Shown here piece by piece: positions 1-10,690 of a stretch of 64,000 nt of DNA. Position numbers and translations under genes: made by a program. The notes under the pieces are model-generated. The model was not told the origin of the DNA. It made no database searches and was given only the letters and a program-made list of their open reading frames with translations. Source of the stretch: Rhabditoides inermis (lineage: Eukaryota > Nematoda > Chromadorea > Rhabditida > Rhabditidae); the NCBI GenBank assembly GCA_963966185.1, contig CAWZYM010000068.1, positions 1 to 64,000 of the forward strand, in the 5' to 3' direction. Position 1 is the first letter of the stretch; each line of letters opens with the position of its first letter.

Positions 1-392
1 CATCAGTGCAAGTCACACCTCACTACATAATGTTTTAACAATTTTTTTTGTTTTTCGATTTGTGTAGATTCGATTGTTGATGGATAATTATGATTATAGT
101 AACTGTTTTACATACGCGTGATTTGATTCAAAGTGGTTTGATGTTCTATCGCGATTATCACGTGAGAATCAGCCAACATTTGAGAAAGGGAATTATCGAA
201 TTTGGAAGATTGCAAGGAGAGAAAAGGGTGAGAGGGCTTTGACCACATGCGGATTTCAAAAGCCGTTTGCAAGTTTCAATCAAACATATACTCAAACTTA
301 GCAGACCGATTTTCTATTTACACTACCTACAAAACGTGACGTTTACGGTATGAGATGTTGAAGGCGGAGGACGCAAACTCGGTTCACTCTAC
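1..392. other. Left edge, probable light-chain intron
   Basis: No further coding exon was recognised left of the light-chain first exon. If that gene continues on the minus strand, this stretch is its first intron and the following exons lie outside the window. Confidence 0.4.
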
Positions 393-475
393 CTGATTCA
401 CTGCGATTTCTTGTCGCCTTTGTTATCGTAGAAGTGGAATGCATCCTGGATGTCATCATTGATCGAACAAGACAT
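393..475 (-). CDS. Myosin essential light chain, first exon only (partial, frame slip)
   Basis: Essential light chains are EF-hand proteins that wrap the myosin neck. The minus-strand ATG at 475 sits two bases after a TTGCAG acceptor, as expected for spliced-leader addition. The exon reads MSCSINDDIQDAF then HFYDNKGDKK, resembling the N-terminus of nematode essential light chains (from memory, C. elegans MLC-5 has DDCREVF..FDSKGDERISVQQ). As printed the frame then hits TGA. One extra A in the AAA run near 405 would give KKIAVNQ and run straight into a GT donor. So this is a real first exon with either a sequencing slip or a true one-base deletion. The rest of the gene would lie left of the window. 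It lies in the same orientation as the heavy chain at 4.6-15.1 kb. Confidence 0.5.
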
Positions 476-660
476 GGCTGCAATCGGGAACCTGCTTACT
501 GAAAACCATCCTAACTTGGAGAATGATCGAAAACCGAAGACATTTCTAAGATTATAAGAAGTAAGGTTTCATAAAGTCTCAATCGCCAGCGTCGTGTGGT
601 TGGAATGCGGGAATGCGGGAAGGAGGCGCATCTCGGGGGCTGATTCAGTGTTTGTTGTGG

Positions 661-745
661 AATCTATCGAAGGGAGAGGGGGAGAGGGGGAGAGGGGGGA
701 GAGGGGGAGAGGGGGGAGAGGGGGAGAGGGGGAGAGGGGGAGAGG
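661..745. repeat. GGGGGAGA minisatellite
   Basis: About 85 bp of GGGGGAGA-type units between the light-chain exon and the first TTL gene. The spacer 477-946 shows no other feature. Confidence 0.7.
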
Positions 746-946
746 GGGAAGGATGCGAGGGGTGAATCAGCCACGGGCAATCGAGACCTGTCATCACTTC
801 GATCATGTGAGAGCAGCGACTACGACCGACTATCAGCCTGTAGATGCTATGTGTATTCGAATGATATACATCACATATTAACAATAAACACCGCGCAAAA
901 TACCAGTAAAACCATTTATACAAAACGAACAAATGAGTGTACTCGA

Positions 947-1113
947 TCAGACTCTGTTGAGGCAGTCCCTCGTCTCTCCGGCGAACTTGCCAGCAAGGTT
1001 GAGAGTGCCCAGGTTGTAGAGCTTCTTCGGCTTCTCGCCGGAAGAGATATACGAGTCGGGGATGTAGACAGTGATCTTCCTCTGACAGGGCTAAAGAGGG
1101 AGGGTGAGGGAGG

Positions 1114-1163
<50 letters not shown>

Positions 1164-1939
1164 AGGGAGGGGAGAGGGGCACCTTGATTCCGTCGTTGCA
1201 GTCGTGGTAGATGTTGAGCTTGGGGTCGATGGTGGAGAATTCGTCGTCGTGTCCGACCAGCTCGAATCTCCCAGAGGAGTCCGTCTTCCCCTCAGCCATC
1301 AAATCATCGAAGTTCGCTGCAATCATTTCATAGATTTCTACAATTCTACATTCGAAACGTGAATCGCGAACTGTAACAGTTTCATATTTCGTATAGGCAT
1401 TTCGCTTGCACGCGTGACTTCACAGTCATTGTACCACCATCCATCCAAGTTTGCCACAGCACGGGTGACTTCATAGAAAATATCTCATAGCATCGATCTC
1501 GAATAACTCGCACGTTCATTCAATTCTACTCAAGTTTTGGAAGAAAGCATCGGTTTTCAAAACCACACCATGATTCCTTTTCAAAACAATATGTGCTATA
1601 TTGTTAACGTATACCGATCATCTATTTACAGCCAACAAAAACTGTAGATTCGAGAATCAATAACTCACTGGTATCTTCCTCGTATAGCTTCACTTTGACG
1701 TTGTGGGCAGGCTTGTCATCGCACATAAGAACACCTGAACAAGTGAAAATATGGGAAGTGAAAAGATTCTGGTATACTTATAATCGTTAGTTCGACTTGT
1801 TTATTAACCAAAGTGATCAAATCATCAGATTATGCAAATCAGAACAGCTTCTAAACATACCGTAGACTCCGGCAGATTGCATGAGTCCAATGGCAGAGAC
1901 ACTGGCGGAGAGAGCCAGAAACACAGAGAGACGGAGCAT
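947..1939 (-). CDS. Transthyretin-like (TTL) secreted protein 1
   Basis: Four exons join in frame: 1939-1861, 1734-1669, 1316-1183 and 1090-947, giving 140 residues, typical for the nematode TTL family. Residues 1-17 (MLRLSVFLALSASVSAI) form a signal peptide. The family pattern follows: GVLMCDDKPAHNVKVKLYEED, then a beta-sandwich with DLMAEGKTDSSGRFEL and the hallmark DPKLNIYHDC, then PCQRK, PDSYI and the closing ETRDCLNRV. Conserved cysteines are in MCDD, HDC, PCQ and RDC. TTL proteins are secreted; some bridge apoptotic cells to phagocytes (TTR-52), but most have no known role. The third intron carries a GA microsatellite (1118-1170). The next gene is a paralogue with the same exon layout, so the pair arose by tandem duplication. 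Confidence 0.93.
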
Positions 1940-2433
1940 CTGAGTGGACACATGAGTGGAGAGGAGAACACAAACAACAGGGGACCGTGCTGTGGCAAAC
2001 TTGGATGGATGGTGGTACAAGGGCTGACTGTCAACTCTTATACTCGGTCCCTTGGTTCAGGCAGTTTCATTTCGAACCATGTTCTATTCACGGTTCAACT
2101 GACGCATAAAAGACAACTCCTTTTCGAATTGGTTACGAATCCATGAATCAAGAAAACATGACGTGTGGATGCAGACGAATTGTAAATAGTAAGTAAAAGT
2201 GAACAAGTAAAAATCAATAAACGAAACTGGATTGTGGATTGACACTGTAATAACAACGACGGCATACTATATATTCTGTTGTGTCTTATGAAGGTGTGGA
2301 AAAGTGGAGTGGAATGGAAAGAGACAGTCACACATCCGTGACTGAATTGGCCAAGCAGAGAAGGAGAAGAAAAGATCTGGCGAGATGACTGATCGACCGA
2401 CTCTCCCTGCCCCTTCTCACCTGTAGACAATAC

Positions 2434-2442
2434 GCACTGTGT

Positions 2443-2484
<42 letters not shown>
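2434..2484. repeat. (GA)n microsatellite
   Basis: About 50 bp of GA dinucleotides between the two TTL genes; the spacer 1940-2627 shows no coding sequence I can support. Confidence 0.8.
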
Positions 2485-2489
<5 letters not shown>

Positions 2490-2627
2490 AACTTGGTTTG
2501 TTTACGAACTCATCAGAGAGACGGATGACACATTGTTGGCACATGTGATAACCTTTTTATATCGAAAAGTGAGCAAACGGCTACTGTGTATGTGTATGTG
2601 AGTGTGTATACAATGTCTGCGCTCTCC

Positions 2628-2809
2628 TCAGTTGATACAATCCCTCGATTCTCCCGGATATTTGGCAGACAACTCCAGTACTCCAGCCTGAATGGACAAA
2701 TTAAATGAACGATCGATAATATGTTGAGTACTTCGAAGATTCGCTTCGGGACCGCGCCGAGGGAGACGTAACTGTCGGGAATCCAAATGGTGAACTTACG
2801 CTTGCACGG
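2628..2809 (-). CDS. Second TTL 3' cassette (alternative terminal exons)
   Basis: Two mini-exons, 2809-2732 (26 codons) and 2687-2628 (19 codons plus stop), are separated by a 44-bp intron. Together they encode PCKRKFTIWIPDSYV..GAVPKRIFE joined to AGVLELSAKYPGESRDCIN, a complete TTL C-terminal quarter. The cassette starts with a splice acceptor in the same phase (0) as the exon at 3016-2879, so it can replace that exon. It could be an alternative 3' end of the upstream TTL gene or the leftover tail of a third TTL gene that lost its 5' exons. No signal peptide or earlier TTL exons were found between 2810 and 2878 to make it a stand-alone gene. Confidence 0.75.
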
Positions 2810-2878
2810 CTTGAAAGAACACTTTATCACAGCCAGAATGCGACACAAAGGGGCAGGGCGACAAAGGGAAAGGAACAA

Positions 2879-3861
2879 TCAGTGGATGCAGTCCCTGGTT
2901 TCTCCTGCAAACCTGCCAGCCAGCTGTAATACTCCCGCATCGAACAGATCCTTCGGGGAGGCGCCAGGGAAGACGCAGTGATCGGGGAGCATGATAGTCA
3001 CCTTCCGCTGACATGGCTGCAACACTTGCTTATTCTTTTCGTCGATTCTTTATTAATCCATTCCTTATTAAGCTTCCAAACTTACGCCATACAAAAGAAA
3101 TCAATCAATCGTTTTTATCGGTCACTCTAGAACAGTAAAAACTAAAAAAAACTTGAAATCGAAAACAAATGTTATCATCACTGACCTTTTATCTCTTTCC
3201 CACAGTATCATCACATCAGCACACCTGTTAGAATGGGACGGACAAAAGCGGAGTGAGCAAAACACAAACCACAAAAGCACAAACCACAAACAACTGAAGC
3301 CGTACCTTGATGCCGTCGTTGCAGTCGTGGTAGATGTTGAGCTTGGGGTCGATGGTTGTGAACTCACTGGTGCTTCCCTTCAGTTCGTAACGACCCTGCG
3401 AGTCGGTGCGGCCAGAGTCCAGAAGGTCGTCGAGATCGATGCCTGGAGGGGAAGGTAGAAGGGAGAGAGAGGGAGAGGGAGAGAGAGGGAGAGAGGGAGA
3501 GGGAGAGAGAGGGAGAGAGAGGGAGAAAGGGAGGGAGAGGGAGGGAGGGAGAGAGGGAGAGAGGGAGAGAGGGAGGAGGGAGGAAGAAGGAGGGAGAGGG
3601 AGGGAGGGAGAGGGAGAGGGGGGAGAGAGGGGGAAGTGACTCACCCCTGTCATCGTCATACAACTTCACCTTCACTCCAGACGCCGGCTTGCCTTCGCAC
3701 ATAAGCACACCGCGAACACCTAGGGAAATACAATGTTCACAAACAGACAGAGAGAGAGAGAGAGGGGGGGAGGGGGGGGGCGAACCTGCGGACTGGGTCC
3801 TGCCAAGTCCGAGTGCATGGACTGCCAGAGAGAGACATGGAAGCAGTATAAGGGCACGCAT
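2879..3861 (-). CDS. Transthyretin-like (TTL) secreted protein 2
   Basis: Four exons at 3861-3786, 3719-3645, 3442-3306 and 3016-2879 join in frame to give 141 residues. The signal peptide is MRALILLPCLSLAVHALG. The family signatures are GVLMCEGKPASGVKVKLYDDD, DLLDSGRTDSQGRYEL, DPKLNIYHDCNDGIK and PCQRK..PDHC ending ETRDCIH. Exon phases match TTL protein 1, and the product is a secreted beta-sandwich protein of unknown partner. Intron 2 holds a GA/GGGA array on the plus strand (3453-3635). Downstream, a second complete 3' cassette (2628-2809) is in matching splice phase, so the gene may make two isoforms differing in the last 45 residues. Confidence 0.92.
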
Positions 3862-4603
3862 GTCAGAATGAAAGTGAGAGAGCAACAGCCATCCACCCCC
3901 TCCCCTATCATGCCAGTCTACCACCGCCGCTGTGATACCATGATAATACGACAAACAATACTGATAACTGATGTACTCAGCACACGCGCGTATCTCACGT
4001 ATGAAACAATGGCTACATTGGTTCTAGATGATAGATTGATATTGATTCCTCCATCTTCCTCTTGCTTCCTCTATCGTGTTGAGTAACTCTGTCTCGTCTG
4101 ATCAATCCTTTTCTATCGCTACCGCTGATTCATCGCCCGAATCAATGTAATTCAAACAAACAACTCACATCACCAAGGGATACTATGCATTACATGTTTG
4201 CCCTCTCTCACCCTGTTCTCTCCAATACTGAGGTCTTCCACATACATAGATCACACTCTCTGTCCATCCTCCAATTCCGTAGGTAATGAATCGACATCCG
4301 GACCAAACGTTCAATCCTCATAGTTTTGTTCCACATTTATAAAAAAAACGCAAGGATAGTACAATGACTATAGAAAGAGGTACGCACAGCGAAACGGGGC
4401 TTGTATAATACAAAAGAGTTATATAAAGGTAGTGACAGTGAGCTTACGAAAACTGAATAAACGATAGTGTAAGTGATATTCCGAGTGAAATGATTTGGTT
4501 ATGATGATAGTACGAATCAATATAATAGATTTGACATTCAAAAATGTGTTTACAATTGCATATCAGCTGTTCGGATGAAATAGAAAATGATGCGTGCTAG
4601 TTC
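3862..4603. other. Intergenic, nothing recognised
   Basis: The spacer between TTL protein 2 and the myosin 3' end shows no convincing exon, RNA gene or repeat. Confidence 0.5.
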
Positions 4604-7600
4604 TTAGCAGCTCTTGTCTTCCTCATCCTCATCCATCATATCAGCATAACAAGACGGGATGTGGGAAGACGAGTAGAGACCGATCATCTGAAGAAGGGGC
4701 GGAGTCAGGAAAGACGTGGTCAACAAGTTAACCTAATAGGTATAACTATGTTGGTCTTATTGTCAAACGCGCGTGGGCGTGGCTAGGATGGGCGTGTCTA
4801 GGATGGGCGTGTCTTCACCTGTTGGTTCTTGCGTGTCTCGAGCACCCTGGTTGCGTCGTTCTCCAGTGCTGCTGCCTGAGCGCACAGCGATCGGAGGTTG
4901 TTGAGAGCCACGTGTTGCATCGAACACAAGTCCGCCATGTGCGACTCGATGTTCAGAGACTTCTTCGACAGCTCGCGGTTCAGAAGCGCCACCTGCAAGC
5001 ACGTCGTCGCGTGGCGTCATCTCGTGACGTCACCTCACCTCCTCGTGCTTGGTCTTGTTGAGGTGTATCTGTGCGTGCAGCTGTCCACTCTGCTCCGCCA
5101 TTCTTTCCGTCATCTCATCGACTTCGCACTGAAAACAATCGATAATTACAATATCAAGAAGTCGAAAACGGAGTTACGCAGACCAAAACGGTCACAATTT
5201 TCTTTCAATATCATCTACTAGCCACCCAGATGTCCATGTTTGTCATCAGTTCGGATGACGTTGCTATGACCACGCGCGTTGTCTACCTGCAGTAGGCTGC
5301 TGTTCTTCTCGGCTCTCTGTCGCCCTCTCCTCTCTCCCTCCAATAACTCCTCCAACTCTTCGATACGATCGATCATCTGACGCACAGACGCCTGCAATCA
5401 ACAGTGTATGTACACTGTGTGTTGTGTGATGATGTTTGCTTTGTGTGTGTGTTCTGTTTTGATCTTTGGTTTGAGTGTTTTGGTGTGTGCATACCTGCAG
5501 CTTGGCGATGAGATTCGCGTCTCCCTGTGCGCGCAGTCGGAACTCTCCAATGTCTTGCTCGCGACTGAAACAAGAAGCGCATTAGCCCCGCCCCCACTGA
5601 CTCCGCCCCCTACCGCTTGCAGTCCATGTCCATCTGGTGCTTCTCTGCCTTGATCAGTTCCAGCTGGTCCCTCAGAGTCTTCGCCTCGTGTTCCAGCTTC
5701 TTCTTCGAGCGGACCGCGTCGTCCTTCTGGCGACGCTCGGCTAGAGAGAGAGGGGGTTAGAGAGAGAGAGATAGAGAGAGAGAGGGAGGGAGAGAGAGAG
5801 AGAGAGGAGAGAGAGAGAAACGGACCATTCAGCTTGTCCTCCATCTGTTCCATATCCTGCATGAGTCTCTCCCTCTCAGCCGTTGCCCGATCGGCCTTGG
5901 CAGACACTGCAGCCAGCTGATTCGACAGATCGTCGTTCTCCAACTCCTGCAATGGGATGTGTGTGCGTAGCCTGGGTGGGCGTGGCCAACCTGGTTCTTC
6001 TTCTGCTCCGCCGCGTGAGCAGCAGCGTCCTCGGCAGCCTTCAGCTTGTTCCTAATATAGAAGAATGTATATTATGAAGATTTCAGAACAATGGGGAAAT
6101 GTGTAAGTGCGAAGTACCTGAGTAGTTCAGCCTGCTTGGCGGCCATGTCTTTGTGTGCCTCTGCCTCTGCCCGCAGTCGGCTGGCGGTCTCCTCGAACTC
6201 CTTCCTCTCCCTCTCCCTCTCCTTCTCCAAGTCACGCTGCCTCTTCGCCAGCTCAGAAGCCTTCTCCGACTCGGACGACAACGACTTGTTCAGAGCCTGT
6301 AGAGAGCAATCTCTCTCTCTCTCTCCTCTCTTTCTCTTTCCCTCTCTTTCTCTCTCTCTCTCTACCTCAATCTCCTCATTTCTCTTCTTCATCATCATCC
6401 TCTCCCTTTCCAGTTCTCCCTTGCAGTCTTCATACAGAGCCGTCTTTTCACGAAGTTCATCGACCGCCTGAATGAACGTATTAGCCCCGCCCTCTCGCAG
6501 CCCGCCCCCACCTTCTTCCTCGCTTCTTCCTCCATGGCTTGCACTTTCTCCAGTTCGGCCACGCGTTTCTGCAGAATCTCCGCTTCCGCGTTTGCCTGAA
6601 ACAATCGATCGTTGATTGACAATCAATCAATATCACCTTTAGTCCCTTCAGAAGTGGCTTGACGCGCGAATAGAGACGGAACCACAGCCAAGTGCTGAAA
6701 ATGACAGTGTAACATTTTACGTGAATGTGGCATCTGCACATTCGAAGAGCGACATGTCCGTTGTGGTCTAGTGGTTAGGATATACGGCTCTCACCCGTAA
6801 GGCCGGGGTTCGATTCCCCGCAACAGAATAACTTTTTGCTAATTTTGTGACAATGACTGTGAGCAAATAACACAAATAAATTACGATAAAAGATAATTCC
6901 CTAATTTTGTAATTATTTTGAACATGTGTTCATGTTCCCCCACCGCAGATCGATCCAGCGACGGACGTTGTGTTGGATGACGGCAGCAGCTGCGTCCTGG
7001 AGACGACGGCGGGCTGCGTCGCGCTGCAAACACGAGGATGGAGGCCGGATATGAGAGTGATCAAATGAGTGGGCGATAAATGATAGGCAGTGAGGGGATC
7101 GATCGGGGCTGCGCACTCGGTTTGCACTGGCCAAGAAAGAGCGGAGGGGCCGGGAAAGCCACCCACTCGACTGATTCTCACTTGCAACAAAAAAAAACGG
7201 AAGGGGGATAGATGTGCGTAGAAACAACCTAGCAGTCCAGATGAAGCACTCGGATGGGCACTCGGATTCAATGCACTCAGATGGGAGTGTTGAGAAAGGC
7301 AGTGTAGTACAGCGACTCACGCAGGCGAGTTGCGTTCTGATGGCGCATTGGAGGCGGACGATCATCTTGGAGAGGGCCTCGTCTCGCAGTTCCTCCATCC
7401 GGGCCAGCTGGCCCGCGCGGAAGAACACCTTCGTCTCCCCCACCTACAAGCAGGTCAGTGCCAGCCCCTCCTCCGGCCGCACCTTGAACATGTCCTCCTC
7501 CATCTTCTTCTCCTTCACCAGCCTAGCCATCATGGCCACACACCCCTTCTGCAGCAGCCGAGTCGACCGAGCCTCGTCAGCCGCAAGAATCGCGTATCTG

Positions 7601-10600
7601 CAAAGGGGACAGTCGAAACCATGGCATCTCAAATCCTATTGACAACCCTAGCGCACCTGTACTTGAAGTCTGCGAATAGCATGCGGTTGGGGAATCCCTT
7701 TCGGCAGATGCGAATGCCCTCGAGCACTCCATTGCAGGTGAGCTGGAATGGACTGGGATGGTGACATGGCTGTGTGGGGGGGGACCTGGTTGAGGACGAG
7801 AGGGGCGTCCACCAGTCCACTCGTCTTCTTCTCATTCGGAATGATGCAGCGGATGAAGTGGGGGTGGGTGGTGTGCAGCATGCCTACAACAACAATCGTC
7901 CTCCTCCTTCTCCTCCTCCTCCTCCTCCTCCTCCTCCTCCTCCTCCTCCTCTTTCTCCTCCTCCTCTTTCTCCTCCTCCTCTTCTCCTCCTTCTCCTTCT
8001 CCTCCTCTTCCTTCTTCTCCTCCTCCTATTCTCCCTCCTCCTTCTCCTCCTCCTCTCCTTCTCCTCCTCCTCCTTCTCCTCCTCTTTCTCTTCTCCTTCT
8101 CCTTCTCCTCCTCCTTCCTCCTCCTCCTCCTCCTCCTCCTCCTCCTCCTCCTCCTCCTCCTCCTCCTCCTCCTCCTCCTCCTCCTCCTCCTCCTCCTCCT
8201 CCTCCTCCTCCTCCTCCTCCTCCTCCTCCTCCTCCTCCTCCTCCTCCTCCTCCTCCTCCTCCTCCTCCTCCTCCTCCTCCTCCTCCTCCTCCTCCTCCTC
8301 CTCCTCCCTCCTCCTCCTCCTCCTCCTCCTCCTCCTCCTCCTCCTCCTCCTCCTCCTCCTCCTCCTCCTCCTCCTCCTCCTCCTCCTCCTCCTCCTCCTC
8401 CTCCTCCTCCTCCTCCTCCTCCTCCTCCTCCTCCTCCTCCTCCTCCTCCTCCTCCTCCTCCTCCTCCTCCTCCTCCTCCTCCTCCTCCTCCTCCTCCTCC
8501 TCCTCCTCCTCCTCCTCCTCCTCCTCCTCCTCCTCCTCCTCCTCCTCCTCCTCCTCCTCCTCCTCCTCCTCCTCCTCCTCCTCCTCCTCCTCCTCCTCCT
8601 CCTCCTCCTCCTCCTCCTCCTCCTCCTCCTCCTCCTCCTCCTCCTCCTCCTCCTCCTCCTCCTCCTCCTCCTCCTCCTCCTCCTCCTCCTCCTCCTCCTC
8701 CTCCTCCTCCTCCTCCTCCTCCTCCTCCTCCTCCTCCTCCTCCTCCTCCTCCTCCTCCTCCTCCTCCTCCTCCTCCTCCTCCTCCTCCTCCTCCTCCTCC
8801 TCCTCCTCCTCCTCCTCCTCCTCCTCCTCCTCCTCCTCCTCCTCCTCCTCCTCCTCCTCCTCCTCCTCCTCCTCCTCCTCCTCCTCCTCCTCCTCCTCCT
8901 CCTCCTCCTCCTCCTCCTCCTCCTCCTCCTCCTCCTCCTCCTCCTCCTCCTCCTCCTCCTCCTCCTCCTCCTCCTCCTCCTCCTCCTCCTCCTCCTCCTC
9001 CTCCTCCTCCTCCTCCTCCTCCTCCTCCTCCTCCTCCTCCTCCTCCTCCTCCTCCTCCTCCTCCTCCTCCTCCTCCTCCTCCTCCTCCTCCTCCTCCTCC
9101 TCCTCCTCCTCCTCCTCCTCCTCCTCCTCCTCCTCCTCCTCCTCCTCCTCCTCCTCCTCCTCCTCCTCCTCCTCCTCCTCCTCCTCCTCCTCCTCCTCCT
9201 CCTCCTCCTCCTCCTCCTCCTCCTCCTCCTCCTCCTCCTCCTCCTCCTCCTCCTCCTCCTCCTCCTCCTCCTCCTCCTCCTCCTCCTCCTCCTCCTCCTC
9301 CTCCTCCTCCTCCTCCTCCTCCTCCTCCTCCTCCTCCTCCTCCTCCTCCTCCTCCTCCTCCTCCTCCTCCTCCTCCTCCTCCTCCTCCTCCTCCTCCTCC
9401 TCCTCCTCCTCCTCCTCCTCCTCCTCCTCCTCCTCCTCCTCCTCCTCCTCCTCCTCCTCCTCTTTCTCCTACTCTTCCTCCTCCTCCTCTTTCTCCTCCT
9501 CCTTCTCCTCCTCCTCCTTCTCCTCCTCCTCTTTCTCCTCCTCCTTCTCCTCCTCCCTCTCTCCACTCACTCATCAGGGACGACAGCGACTCCCTGTACA
9601 TACAAGACACAGTCATGAACGACGCTGACTTGCCCTTCTTCTTAGCAGCTTGCTTGCCTGGAAATTGTTTACATTACGTACGTGTTTACCTATTTGTTTG
9701 TGGAATTGTTTGTGGAATTTTTTTCTTCCTCTCTCGCATCGCGCGGTTGGGTCGAAATGATCTTCCCCCAGTACCCTTGAGCAAGGCGGGGAATAGCTCA
9801 TTGAGAACGCAGTCAAGCCCGTGGAGTTACTATTCGTGGATTATAATGGAAGGAAAGGAACACCCGGAGCTCCACCGTCGTCTATAATGGTATCTAGTTC
9901 TAATGGATTATGGAAAGGAAATCGAATGATTATCGACTGATTATCGATCAAATATCGACTTTCGACCTTCGACCCTACCATCCCCGTTGCTAAACTGTGT
10001 TTCTCCCAGCGTTAGCCCTTGTGGTGTGCCGTATGCACTTGTTGTATAGTCAGGATATAGCGATTCTGGATAAATGATTGATTGATTGATTGATTTTGTG
10101 TAATTGTTTGTTCACTCGTTCCGGTCCCTGCCACACCCTGCGTGGGCGGTGTCCTCTCTACACTCTCCACAGAAGTGAGTGATCGATAGCCCCCACTTGA
10201 GAGTCGCGAACATGTCTTCATGTCTATTGTGGATGTGACATCCGAAACCGACTCTGAAAGTCGAATCCGCCCCGACCAGGAGTTCAATCTCGATCGATAT
10301 TATGGCGATGTGATAAGCTAGGCGGATCTGGCAAATCTCTCCACATTCTTCTGCCCACACACTCACTCTCAACAAACATTTGGTCTCTGCGCGCATGCGT
10401 CCGACCACCGAGAGAGAACTATCGATCGTGTCAGGGAAAAGTGTGCAAATTCAAAAGTAGCGTAAACATATAAACAAACGAGACAACAAACCCCTGGCAG
10501 CGGCTTCCTCTCTGTCCACTTCAGTTGTGTAATCTTCCCAGATCTTGAAAATCAGGGATTCCTTGTCGGCAGTTTTCAGACACGCAACAGCAGAGTCGTT

Positions 10601-10657
10601 GAGGGGATCCTGAAACGAAACAATTGGAAGGGGAGAGAGAAAGAGGGAGAGGGAGAA

Positions 10658-10690
<33 letters not shown>

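Noticed and set aside
6072..6626. 184-codon minus frame read as a separate coiled-coil protein
   Set aside because: Two of its parts are myosin tail exons (6296-6118 and 6467-6366) joined by intron read-through.
7748..9628. Open frames of 560-626 codons on both strands (poly-Ser, Leu, Pro, Gly, Arg, Glu)
   Set aside because: They are only the six readings of the TCC repeat inside a myosin intron; the flanking exons splice across it.
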